Below are positions 55,022 through 64,000 of a DNA stretch of 64,000 bases, in pieces. The stretch's first letter is position 1. Each line of letters begins with the position of its first letter. Source of the stretch: Caulochytrium protostelioides (Eukaryota; Chytridiomycota; Caulochytriomycetes; Caulochytriales; Caulochytriaceae); contig ML014194.1 of the NCBI GenBank assembly GCA_003615045.1, forward strand, positions 1-64,000, in the 5' to 3' direction. Position numbers and translations under genes: made by a program. The notes under the pieces are model-generated. The model ran no database searches. It was not told the origin of the DNA and saw nothing but the letters and a program-made list of their open reading frames with translations.

Positions 55022-55710
55022 CCAAGCCGCAGGGCCCCCGGGGCCATGCGCGCGAGCTCGGCGACGCGCACGGCGCCCAAGGCGGCGTCGGCGTCGGCGC
55101 CAGCACCAGCACCAGCACCAGCACCAGCGCCCTTGTGAACGCCGCCACCGCCGCCGCCACTCGGGGAGCCACGATGCAAGAGATCGTCGGCCGCGGCTTC
55201 CGTCTCCAGACGCGCCACGTCGCGCTGCGCACGCGCAATGGTGCCGTCCAGCTGCCGCACGTCCTGCGCTAGACCGACGAGCAAGCTGTCGAAGGTGCGG
55301 ACGGCCTCGAGGGCATCGTCGCCGTCGCCGTCGCCGCCCTCCGACAGCCCGTAGCGGCCGTGGGTGTCGCGGCGGCCCGCGAGGCGGAAGTGGCCGTCGG
55401 AGAACTGCTGCGCCTTGCGGAGATTGCCGATCTCGGCTGCGAGGTGGTGCATGGCGAGGACGGAGGCGCCGCCGGCCGCGGCGCACGCTTCCATGCGCAG
55501 GATCTTGGCGTCGGTCGCGGCGGCGTTCTGGTAGGCGCTCGAGGCGGCGCGGACGGCGGCGGTGGTCTGTGCGTGCTCGGCCAGCAGCTGCGTCGCGGCG
55601 CGGCGCTCGGCCAGCGCGGCCGCCTGGTCCAGCAGCGACCGCCGCACCGTCTGCAGTTCCTGCAGATGCCGCTCCGCAGCGCGCAGTCGCAGCGCCGGCG
55701 AGCCCTTCAT
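55018..55710 (-). CDS. Coiled-coil protein, unknown function
   Basis: 230 residues from ATG 55710 (MKGSPALRLRAAERHLQEL); an ATG at 55863 would add 51 residues of less conserved look. Two coiled coils are visible: LRAAERHLQELQTVRRSLLD with QAAALAERRAATQLLAEHAQ, and GLAQDVRQLDGTIARAQRDV with ARLETEAAAD. Between them is a short acidic loop (GDGDGDD), and near the C-terminus a Gly/Ala repeat (GAGAGAGAGADADA). Family not recognised. Its stop codon TAG (55020-55018) overlaps SAM50's TAG (55019-55021) inside one CTAG palindrome. Independent evidence of expression would help. Confidence 0.6.
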   Translation of the reverse strand: MKGSPALRLRAAERHLQELQTVRRSLLDQAAALAERRAATQLLAEHAQTTAAVRAASSAYQNAAATDAKILRMEACAAAGGASVLAMHHLAAEIGNLRKAQQFSDGHFRLAGRRDTHGRYGLSEGGDGDGDDALEAVRTFDSLLVGLAQDVRQLDGTIARAQRDVARLETEAAADDLLHRGSPSGGGGGGVHKGAGAGAGAGAGADADAALGAVRVAELARMAPGALRLG

Positions 55711-56655
55711 TCTTGGCGTGCGGTATGAATCGGCCTCTCCAGGAGAATCGCGGGGATCAGGGAAAACCAAGCTGCCCGTCGGTCGGTCGCAAGCGTGGTG
55801 GCAGACGGCAGGTGGGGGTTGGTCGATGAGGCGCTCGTGTCGCGACCCGCGGTCTTCCGTCATGCGTCGGTGTGACGGGTTCAGAGCCGGCCGATGAGCG
55901 GCGGCGGGTATATGGTGATGGTGGTGGTGGTTGAGCGGTGGCGGTGGCGGCGGCGGCGGCGGCGGCGGCCGACGGCGGCACCAAGATCATCGACCGCCGT
56001 CGCCGCCGCCTTCGCTGTTGTCGGCGCTTGGGCGCATAACAAACGGCGGGCTCGTGACCGCAGGCCCCAGTCACGGGTATCTCCGCCACCGCCACCGCCG
56101 CCACCGCCGCCACCGCCCACCGGCCCGCGACTGGCCGCCGCCGAGGGCGGCACGGCGAGTATGACGCGCGGGCCATTAACCCATGAGACCCTTTCATCCG
56201 GTCTCATGCGACCATCATACCTCATCATCATCGACGTCGTCGTTATCGGTTGGAGGACGGAGGACGATCCCCGATGGGTCTGACGACGGGCGTTCATTGC
56301 GCCACATGGCGCGGGGTGTGGCGTTCCCGGGCGGCAGCGCCGCGACCCCGGCCGCGGCGGGCGCCGGCTTGGGCGGCGGACTTGTGGCTCGACGCGCTCG
56401 ATCACCGAGGCGCACCACGCCTCCAGGGATACTGTCGCACGCCGCGAAGCGCTGAACGCGGACAAAGGATGTTTACGGAGCCTCCTCCTCGTGACAAGCA
56501 GCATCATGGCTGCCGGTGGCCTGGATCGTCGGCGTCGCCGTCGCCGTCGCCTCCACGCGCTTCTGGCGCTTCTAGACGGCCGCTGCGCTTTCCGGCCGTC
56601 TCCGCCTTGTCCTCCTCCGCCGACGACGGCGGCGACTGCTCCCACACGGGTCACC
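55711..56655. other. Divergent promoter region, coiled-coil gene / large unknown gene
   Basis: About 945 bp with GGC/GTC trinucleotide-rich stretches (55940-55975 and 56090-56130). Frames are GC-driven and unsupported. Confidence 0.55.
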
Positions 56656-59600
56656 ATGTTCGCCGCCGCGAAGACCTCGCAGTCGCCCTACCGGCCGCGG
56701 CCACGCGCGCCCGCTGCCCCGATCTCGGCCGATCCCGCGCCCGAGTCCGCCGCCGTGGCCGACGCCGTGCTCGACGCCCTCTATGCGTGGGTCGACCTCC
56801 AGTCCGAGCGGCGACGGCGGCGGCGGCCGCCGTCCCAGCGGCCTTCGCGCCGATCGCGTCCGTCCGACGCCGGTGACGCCGCCGGCGACGCCGCGCCCAT
56901 GCCGCCGCCGCCGGCGTCCGCCGCGTCCGCCACAGCCGTGCTCGCCGCACAGGGATGGCGCCTGACGGGCCTCGACCACGCGCATCAGCTGGCGCTGCTG
57001 CAGCGGTGCGTCCCGCGCGAGACGCCCGTCGTGGTCCTCAGCGGCGCCCTCGACGACGACGCCGCCGTCACCGACGACGGCGCACGCCGCGCGCCGTGGG
57101 CGCCGGCGCCCATCGCCAATGCCTCCAGCGCCGATACCTCCAGCGCGTCCGCGATCGGCGCGGCGGCGTCCTGGCGGCGCGCGGTCGCATGGCCGCGCAG
57201 CGCCGCGGCCCTAGTGGCGCAAGACGAAGCCGTGCTCGCCGACCGGCAGCTCGCGCGCCTCTACGTGCCGCTGCCGCGCGCCGCGGCACAGACGCTGTGC
57301 TCCCACGTGGCCCAGCGCCTTGGCGCGTGGTCGCCGGACCGGCGGGCGGCGCTTGACGGCGCCGTCCTCCTCGTCCCGACCGACACGACGACGCGGCCCC
57401 GCGGTGGCGCGGCCGGCGCCGCGGCCGCGGCCGCGCGCTCGTCGCCATGGCCGTCGCCGTGGCCGTTGTCGTCAACGACCTTGCCGCGCCTCGTCGGTCT
57501 GCGCTTCACGACGCGGTCAACCGCGTCGTCGGCTGCGCCGCTGTGCCGCCCCATCCAGATCCAGCCGCTGAGCGCGTTTCTGGAGCCGCCGCCCGCCGCG
57601 ATGCCCGACCACCCGACGCAGCTGCTGGCGCTGCTGCTGCCGCGGCTGAAGGCGTTGACGCACGGCGGCGCGTTCCGCCACCGCCTCGACTTCGATCTCT
57701 CTGGCACGGGCGGCGCGGTGCTGGCGCGGCCGGATCCGGCGGCGGCGTCGGAGGAGATGACCGACTGGCTCGCGGCGGCGCCGTCGGGGGATCCGCCCGC
57801 AGGCCCCGCAACGGCGGCGGCGGCATCGGCATCGGCATCGACATCGACGGCGCGCCCGCTGCACGGCATGGCGATGGCGTCGCTCATGCAGGCCGAGCTC
57901 CGGCTGATCGTGGAGACGGCGCCCATCTCGGCGGGCACGCTGTCCGAGGCTCGGATCGTGGCGCAGCACCTGGACGCGTCGCTGCTCGAGTCGGTCGTGC
58001 TCGAGCTGATCTTGCCGGACGAGGCGCAGCAGATGCGGTGGCTCAGCGACCAGCAGCGGGCATTCCGCGCGCTACGCAACGCAACGGCCGCCGCCACCGC
58101 CGCGACGCCGAACGGCCGCGACGCCGTTCCCCCGGCGCCTGCTCCGCGGGCCGCGCCCACGACGGCCTGGTCGGGTCTGCTGACGGGCACGCTGGCGCTG
58201 GAGGCCGAGTTACTGCGCCACGACCGCGACCTGCGCAACCAAGCGACGCTCGGGACCCTGCGGTCGTGGCATCTGCTGCGTCGGCTCGAGGACCTCGTGG
58301 CGCTGCACGAGTCGCTGCAGGCGGCCGCGCCGCCGCCCGAGGCTTTGGCGGCGTTTCTGGACGGCCGCGCCGCGGCGTTCGGCTCGGCGGCCTCGGCCGC
58401 CGCCCTCGCGCCGTCCCTGCCCGCCGGCGAGCTCGCGGCCTTTTGGGATCCGCTGGTCGACGCGCTCGATCAGCCAGGCCGCGTACCCATCCCGCCGGCA
58501 CTGACGCCCTTCTACCCGGACCCGCGGCTGCGGCACCCGTCTGTGCGAGTGGCTGCGGCGACCGCCGAGGGCGAGGCCGATGGGGCGGCCGACGTCGTCG
58601 CGACGAACGGCGACGGCGACGACGACGGCCACGACGACGACGACGGCGCGCAGGACGTGATTGCGCAGCTCTTCGAAGAAATGAGCGAGGACTTCAGCTG
58701 GCAGCTGTTCGACTTCCTCGCGCTGGCGGCGACGCCGCTGGAGATGGCGCGCGTGTTCCACCACGTGCTCGCGCAGCTGCGCGACGGCCGGCTGACGCCC
58801 AAGGTGCTGTCCAACCACCGCTCGGCCTTTGCGCACTTTTGCCGCGACTGCGCGGCCTTGCGCACGATGGAGCGCTACGGCCGCCACGGCCCGGCGTCGT
58901 CGTCGGCGTCGTCGTCGGCGGCGGCGGCGGCGGCGCCCGTGACGGCGGCGTCCGCCACGGCGTCCCCGCGGCGTCCCGGCGGCGGCGCGGCGGCGGCGGC
59001 TCTCGCAGCGTCCAGCGACGTGACGGGCCTCATTGCGGCGCTGCACGCCAAGCGGCAGCGCCGCGACGCCGACACCGAGTGGGAGCAGGCGCAGTCGGCG
59101 CTCGCGCAGACGGTCGCGTACTGGACCGAGCAGAACCCGATCGAGCCGCTCATTGAGATGGGGTTCCCGCGGATGGCGCACTTCTACCGGCGGCGCCTCA
59201 GCCCGTTCCTGAGCGCCGACCAGATTGCGACCCTGTGGCCCGTCGGGGGTGAGCCCGGCCGCGACCGCGAGCAGCTCCGCCGCCTCCGCATCTGCCAGCG
59301 CGTCTGGCAGGCGCTCCAGGCGCTCCGCAACCACCTGCCGCGCGCGCCGCGGGACATTACGACGCGGCTGCTGCAGAGTGTGGCCGCCCGCTTCCTGGAC
59401 GGCGACGGCGACAGCGACGACGACGGCGACGGCGCGCCGACGTCCCCCGACGGGCCGCCCGTGCTGCAGCACGTGTGGCGGCTCGCGCTGCCGCCGTTCG
59501 GGACCGCTACGCACGGGCTCATCCAGGCCTGCGGGCTGCGCCACGGACCCGCGCAGCCGCTCGTGCCGGACCCGGCCCTCTGGCACGTGCAGTCCCTGCC

Positions 59601-59907
59601 GGCGACGCCGGTCGTGCCAAGCCACCCGTTGCGGGCCGACCCGCCGGCGGGGTCGTCGGCGACGGCCGCGGCGACCACGTGGCACCTGTGGATGGTGCCT
59701 GTCGAGCCGGACGTCGACGCGGACGCCGACACGCTGGATGCGACTCAGACGTCGCTCGCGTCGACGGCTATCGACAGCGCGGTCCGGCTGCCCGCGACGG
59801 CGTCGGCGACGGCGGCGGCGGCGATGGCGGCGGCGTCCGACCCGACGGCGCCGCGCTTGGCGGGGCTGTGGACGCGCCCGTGGACGGCTTACGTGGGTGA
59901 GTGGTGA
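56656..59907 (+). CDS. Large conserved-looking protein, family not recognised
   Basis: 1083 residues from ATG 56656 (MFAAAKTSQSPYRPRPRA); the frame is open back to 56491. I do not recognise the family. It is mostly helical, with leucine-rich helices, for example MRWLSDQQRAFRALRNATAA, WHLLRRLEDLVALHESLQAA, DFSWQLFDFLALAATPLEMA and VFHHVLAQLRDGRLTPKVLS. Then come NPIEPLIEMGFPRMAHFYRR and ICQRVWQALQALRNHLPRAP. Low-complexity insertions (Asp/Gly near residue 650, Ala/Ser near 760) separate helical blocks. No membrane segment or enzymatic motif seen. A GTGAGT donor-like site at 59897, four codons before the stop, means the true last exon could lie further right. Confidence 0.65.
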   Translation: MFAAAKTSQSPYRPRPRAPAAPISADPAPESAAVADAVLDALYAWVDLQSERRRRRRPPSQRPSRRSRPSDAGDAAGDAAPMPPPPASAASATAVLAAQGWRLTGLDHAHQLALLQRCVPRETPVVVLSGALDDDAAVTDDGARRAPWAPAPIANASSADTSSASAIGAAASWRRAVAWPRSAAALVAQDEAVLADRQLARLYVPLPRAAAQTLCSHVAQRLGAWSPDRRAALDGAVLLVPTDTTTRPRGGAAGAAAAAARSSPWPSPWPLSSTTLPRLVGLRFTTRSTASSAAPLCRPIQIQPLSAFLEPPPAAMPDHPTQLLALLLPRLKALTHGGAFRHRLDFDLSGTGGAVLARPDPAAASEEMTDWLAAAPSGDPPAGPATAAAASASASTSTARPLHGMAMASLMQAELRLIVETAPISAGTLSEARIVAQHLDASLLESVVLELILPDEAQQMRWLSDQQRAFRALRNATAAATAATPNGRDAVPPAPAPRAAPTTAWSGLLTGTLALEAELLRHDRDLRNQATLGTLRSWHLLRRLEDLVALHESLQAAAPPPEALAAFLDGRAAAFGSAASAAALAPSLPAGELAAFWDPLVDALDQPGRVPIPPALTPFYPDPRLRHPSVRVAAATAEGEADGAADVVATNGDGDDDGHDDDDGAQDVIAQLFEEMSEDFSWQLFDFLALAATPLEMARVFHHVLAQLRDGRLTPKVLSNHRSAFAHFCRDCAALRTMERYGRHGPASSSASSSAAAAAAPVTAASATASPRRPGGGAAAAALAASSDVTGLIAALHAKRQRRDADTEWEQAQSALAQTVAYWTEQNPIEPLIEMGFPRMAHFYRRRLSPFLSADQIATLWPVGGEPGRDREQLRRLRICQRVWQALQALRNHLPRAPRDITTRLLQSVAARFLDGDGDSDDDGDGAPTSPDGPPVLQHVWRLALPPFGTATHGLIQACGLRHGPAQPLVPDPALWHVQSLPATPVVPSHPLRADPPAGSSATAAATTWHLWMVPVEPDVDADADTLDATQTSLASTAIDSAVRLPATASATAAAAMAAASDPTAPRLAGLWTRPWTAYVGEW

Positions 59908-60767
59908 CCGCCGACACCGTCCGAGGTCGAGCGGTATCCCGGTTCAGGCGGGGCCGCGCCATCGTCGAGCCGGGCGCGGGACGCCATGCGGCGGCGACGG
60001 CAGCGCTGGCCGGCGGCGGTTCGAGGCCCCGGCGCGGCGCTGTACGACGCGGTCGGAGTTTCGGCGGGCGGGCGGCGCGGCGGCCCTCGCGCCGGGATCA
60101 CCGCGCATCGATCGCGGCGATCCAAAACACGCACTTTCGGCGATCTGCCCGTCACCCCGCGGCACCCTCCCTAACAGCCCCCATAACATCGACATCGGCC
60201 TCGAAATAGGCGTCGGGAGCGACAACACATGGCCAATGCCCATGCGCAGCATGGAGTCATGCTCGTCCGAGCCCGTCCAGGCGCCCTGGTATGAGCGGGG
60301 CGGGTGGGGGGCCATCACGAGCACGAGGACCGGGCTGGCCCGAGGCATGGGCACGAGTGGCGACGGCGACGGCGATGGCGGGACCGTGGTGGCTGCGGCC
60401 CTCGCCGGCTCTCGTCCGCGGTATGCTGTAGTCACATGGATTCTTGGTCATAGTAGATTCCTGATCCACATCCGAAGCCGGTTCATGGACGGAAGCGATG
60501 CGCGCCCGTCACGCTGCGGTGATGAGACGGCGGGGGAGCAAGGCGCGGCGTGATCCCAGCGACGCGGTCGACATCGCGTCCAGCTTCCTTGGCGACGCCG
60601 TGTGGCCGCACCCGTGCGCGAGACTCGTGTCGCCCGAGCCGATCGGGCTGCTGGGACCGTGCTGATCCCTTGTGGCGATCCCTCGAGCAGCCGCGTTTTC
60701 GTCATTGCCGCGGTGGCGTGCATATCCAGCGGACGGGGGTGGACGTTGACTGCGGCACGCCGCCATC

Positions 60768-60847
60768 GCATTGCATAGCACGGCATAGCATTGCATAGCA
60801 TTGCATAGCATTGCATTGCATAGCACGGCATTGCATTGCATTGCATT
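60768..60847. repeat. GCATT/GCATA pentamer satellite
   Basis: About 16 tandem pentamers, mostly GCATT and GCATA with GCACG variants, ending 50 bp before the RasGEF ATG. Confidence 0.9.

Positions 60848-60877
<30 letters not shown>
60848..60877. repeat. GCC trinucleotide repeat (10 units)
   Basis: Ten perfect GCC units, abutting the pentamer satellite, in the presumed 5' UTR of the RasGEF gene. Confidence 0.9.
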
Positions 60878-60879
<2 letters not shown>

Positions 60880-60898
60880 TGGCCCGCCTTCGGGCGCC

Positions 60899-61615
60899 AT
60901 GGGCACGCTGCCGCCGTGGCTTGGCCCGTGGGCGGCGGTCGCCGCGGCGTTGGACGCGGCGGCGCACGATCTGCAGCGCGTGGCGGCGGCGGCGGCGGCG
61001 CTCGCGATCCCGGACCTCGCGCTCGCGGCGCCCGACGCCGACCCCGCGCGCCGCCGCCTCATCGAGCACGCCCTGCACAGCCTCGCCGCCGCCCATGCGT
61101 GCTCGGGCCACCTCGACCGCATTGCCGCCCAGTATACGGACGCGCTGGCCTTCGCCCACGTCCAGCACCAGCACCAGCACCAGCACCGGTCCGCCACGGC
61201 CGCCGCCGGCGCCACAGCGCCGATCGCCTCAAGTTCATCCCATCACAGCGCTGTTGCTGTGACCGTCACGTGCGCCTCGGCCTCGGTCCCGTCGATCCTC
61301 TCGCCGGCGGCGTCGTCAGCCACGCCCGTGACCACCCCCACGACGCTGCCACCGTCGTCCTCGTGCCGGTCCTTCGCCGCCTCCCACGCGACGTCGTCTT
61401 CCCTGCGGACGGCCGCCGCGCCGCCCGCGCTCCATCAAGCCGTGTCGGCGCCGTCCCTTCGGCCCGATCGCCCCACATCGGCCGTCGCAGTGGCCGCGTG
61501 CTCGCCGCCGCCGTCACGGCCGCCGCCGCCCCGTCCGCCGCCGCCTGTTTCTCGCACCAGCCTGCTGTCCCGGGCCCCCGCCCACGATTGCCCGGCGCCG
61601 TCGGCTGCCGTCGCA

Positions 61616-61647
<32 letters not shown>

Positions 61648-62726
61648 CGCCGCTGCCGTCGACGACCAGCGCCTCACGGCGCAGCGTATTGCCGCATTTC
61701 ATGCGTCGCTGAGTGCGGCCATTGGCGACGGCACGCCGCCTCTCGTGCCTGTCTCGTCCCCCGATTCTTCGGCTCCCGCGGCCACGCCCAGCGCGGCCGC
61801 CGCGGACGCGCCGCCGCCACCGCCGCCGTCCACGATGCCGCTGCTGCACCATCTGCTCGGCAGGACGCGCCATGAGTCCAAGACCACGCCCTCCTCGGCG
61901 GCGTCCACGCCGACGCACGCGCAGGCCCCCGGAGTCGGTGCGGACGCCGCCGCCGGACGCGGCAGCGAAGGCCGGCGGGCGTCCGGCCTGCTGGGCAGCG
62001 CCACGCACACCCACCCGCGGGCGTCGCTGACAAGCGACACCTTCACGCCCGCGGCCTCGTCACCGGCCGCGCTGGCCGCCGCTGCGCTGGCCGCCGCCGC
62101 CGGCGCCGGCGGCGCCTCGGGCCGCATGACGGCGCCCGCGAAGCTCGGCCACGCCATCGGCGCCCGCCCCGAGCCGGGCGCGGCCCGCGGCCCGGCGCCC
62201 GCGATGGACGACCGCACGTCGCTGGAGGGCCCGAGCCAGGGCCATCTGGCGCGCTCGGCATCGCCAGCGCTGCTCGCCGAGCCTTCCCGCGGCGCCCGCG
62301 GGATGGGCGGCGCTCTCATCAGCAGCAGCAGCGGCAGCAGCAGTAGTGGTGGCGGCAGTGTCCCGGCAAAGCCACCGGCGCTGCTGCCGCGGCCCAGTCG
62401 ACCGCCGCCCGAGACGGCGACTCTCCAGCCGCTGTCGTACGACGCGGCCCATGCGCCGCATCTGGCAAACGACGCGACGGCGGCGCCGAACCCCTCCGGG
62501 CTGCGGGACCTGTCGCGCGCGATGGGCATGCAGCCGCTCAGCGGGTCGGCCGGCGGGCCCGCGACGTCATCATCGGCGACAGCCTCGCCAGCGCCCCTGC
62601 CGCCGGCTGGCGCGCCGCCGCCGCCGCATCGTCCGGCTTCGCACTTCAAGCGCATGACGCTGCCGGCGTCGTTTATCCAGCACGACCGCAGTCTTAGCGA
62701 CATGACGGGCGGCCTCTCGCACAACC

Positions 62727-62760
<34 letters not shown>

Positions 62761-64000
62761 GGGCCACCCGCTCGGCTACCGTGATCCGCATGGCCTGGCG
62801 GCGGCAGCAGCGGCGGCGGCAGCCGCGGCCTCGGGTCTACCGGGCCCGCCGCCGCATCCGGCCTTGGCGGCCCAGCAAGCGGGCGCGAGCACCGACTCGA
62901 TCCCCATGAGCCTGCTCATCACGCCGCCGACGCTCGAGCGCAAGCCGCGCGTGCCGGCGCGGTCCGTCGACGCGACCGTCGAGCGTACGGTCGCTAAAGC
63001 GAATTCCGTCAAGAACACGATCCCGAGTATTCCCAAATCGCCGCTCCTCATTGGGTATCAGGACGCGCTGCGGCAGCTGAACGAGTTGGCACAGCTGGAA
63101 GGCGTCGCGGCGCCCGCCACGGGCGTCCTCGGCCACACGACCTCGAGTCTGGGCGCCGCGGCGCGGCTGCCGTCCGAGTCGGGCGCCGCCGGGACCGCGG
63201 GCGAGCCACCGGCGGCCGAGGACGGCTCCACGCACGGCGCCCGGGGCCATGACCGGGCGTCGTCGGACGGGCAGGTGCCGCTGCAGATAGCGAAGTGCCG
63301 CAACCGCTTGTTCCGGCTAACGCTGCAGATCCAGCTGGCGGCGACGAGCATCGACGTCGGGTGTTTGCACCCGCTGACGGTCGCGTACCAGCTGTGCTTG
63401 ATCGAGTATGGTCTGTTCTCGCGAATCCAATCGCACGACCTCGTGCTGCACAAGCCACCCCACCACCCGAGCGCGAGTATCCTCGCATCGACGGAGTTCT
63501 TCAACTATATCGCGCGCTGCGTCGAGGTTTCCATTCTGGAAGGCCATGCGCCCGCCGACCGCGCGCATATCATCCACGCGTGGTGCAAGGTCGCCAGCAA
63601 CCTCTACCTGCTGCGCAACATGCAGACGCTGAAGGCGATTGTCTCGGCGATGGGCACGCCGCCCATCACGCGGCTCAAGCGCACGTGGGCCATGCTGCCC
63701 AAGAAGAGCTGGACCACGCTGGGCCAGCTGCGCACGCTGCTTTCGGAGCAGAGCAACTACTCGGCCTACCGCGAGTGGCGCCGGCAGAACGTCGTCCGGC
63801 CCATGATCCCCTTCCTCGGCGTCTTCATTCACGACATGACCTATCTGACTGCCCTGCACAAGGACCGGCCCGCCAGCGTAGCGTCCTCTCAGCATACGGC
63901 CGAGCCATCCACGCCCGTTGCCGGCAAGGCCCCTGCGGGTTTACCACCCGCCCACAGCGCCGGCGTGTCGGTCCCGTCGGCAACGATGGCGGCCACCGCG
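60899..64000 (+). CDS. Ras guanine-nucleotide exchange factor (CDC25-type RasGEF), partial at right edge
   Basis: Catalyses GDP release from Ras-family GTPases. The frame from ATG 60899 (MGTLPPWLGPWAAVAAALD) runs open to the window end, 1034 codons with no stop, so it is truncated. The first 800 residues are low complexity with poly-Ala, poly-Pro, poly-Ser and poly-Gly stretches and a QHQHQHQH repeat. The CDC25 catalytic domain begins about residue 815: LHPLTVAYQLCLIEYGLFSR, then FFNYIARCVEVSILEG, IIHAWCKVASNLYLLRNMQT, LKAIVSAMGTPPITRLKRTW, LLSEQSNYSAYREWRR and MIPFLGVFIHDMTYL, all in the normal order. A REM domain was not clear. More C-terminal sequence is expected beyond the edge. Confidence 0.88.

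Larger units (their letters stand above)
59908..60898. other. Intergenic region upstream of RasGEF gene
   Basis: About 990 bp. It may hold a further exon of the preceding gene. It ends in a GCATT/GCATA pentamer array (60768-60847) and a GCC10 run (60848-60877) directly upstream of the RasGEF ATG. Confidence 0.55.

Noticed and set aside
57447-59156. 569-codon frame overlapping the large unknown gene
   Set aside because: Out-of-phase Gly/Arg-rich shadow of a frame that gives ordered helices.

Overview
The window is a gene-dense, very GC-rich eukaryotic nuclear segment with a fungal character. Evidence for a fungus is SIW14, a COY1-like golgin, a TPR/F-box/LRR protein of Dia2/Pof3 shape, a Ure2-type GST and a DUF1764 protein. 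The introns I could resolve are about 130-275 nt (one tentative case is 848 nt), with GTAAGT-like donors and YAG acceptors. A katanin p60 subunit and a SHIPPO/ODF3-type PG-rich repeat protein point to an organism with an axoneme, so a flagellated (zoosporic, chytrid-like) fungus is my best inference. Species cannot be fixed from sequence alone.

Layout, left to right: tRNA-Leu(AAG); PSD1 (+); a serine carboxypeptidase (-); katanin p60 (+, four exons); a 2.3 kb gap; a SHIPPO protein (+, three exons); a DUF1764 protein (-, two exons); ARL2 (+); a Tim17-like membrane protein (-); a CASP/COY1 golgin (+); CNOT2/NOT2 (+); an unknown multipass protein (-); a ZMIZ/PIAS-type SUMO ligase (+); SIW14 phosphatase (+); a giant ELMO protein (-); two tandem zinc alcohol dehydrogenases (-,-); a C2H2 protein (-); a GST (+); a decayed Fanzor/TnpB-like relic; ribosomal protein eS8 (+); a TM/helical-repeat protein (-); a TPR/F-box/LRR protein (+); SEC61 beta (-, two exons, each under 50 codons); SAM50 (+, two exons); a coiled-coil protein (-) whose stop codon overlaps that of SAM50; a large unknown protein (+); and a RasGEF (+) cut by the right edge.

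The genes are mostly housekeeping and are not in an operon-like arrangement. Themes are mitochondrial biogenesis (PSD1, SAM50, the Tim17-like protein), the secretory pathway (SEC61B, the CASP golgin, the carboxypeptidase), microtubule and flagellum biology (katanin, SHIPPO, ARL2), small-GTPase signalling (ELMO, RasGEF, ARL2) and gene regulation or protein modification (NOT2, SUMO ligase, F-box protein). Convergent pairs are very tight (70-110 bp, or overlapping by 4 bp), while divergent promoters are 0.75-1.9 kb.

Many long reading frames on opposite strands are GC-driven shadows rich in Arg, Ala and Pro and were left out. Several genes were rebuilt by hand across introns: katanin, SHIPPO, DUF1764, CASP, SAM50, SEC61B and eS8. 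No CRISPR, prophage, insertion sequence or bacterial-type operon was seen. No wholly new system was recognised. The most unusual items are the Fanzor-like relic, the ZMIZ-type ligase with its animal-like N-terminal domain, the oversized ELMO protein and the shared CTAG stop.
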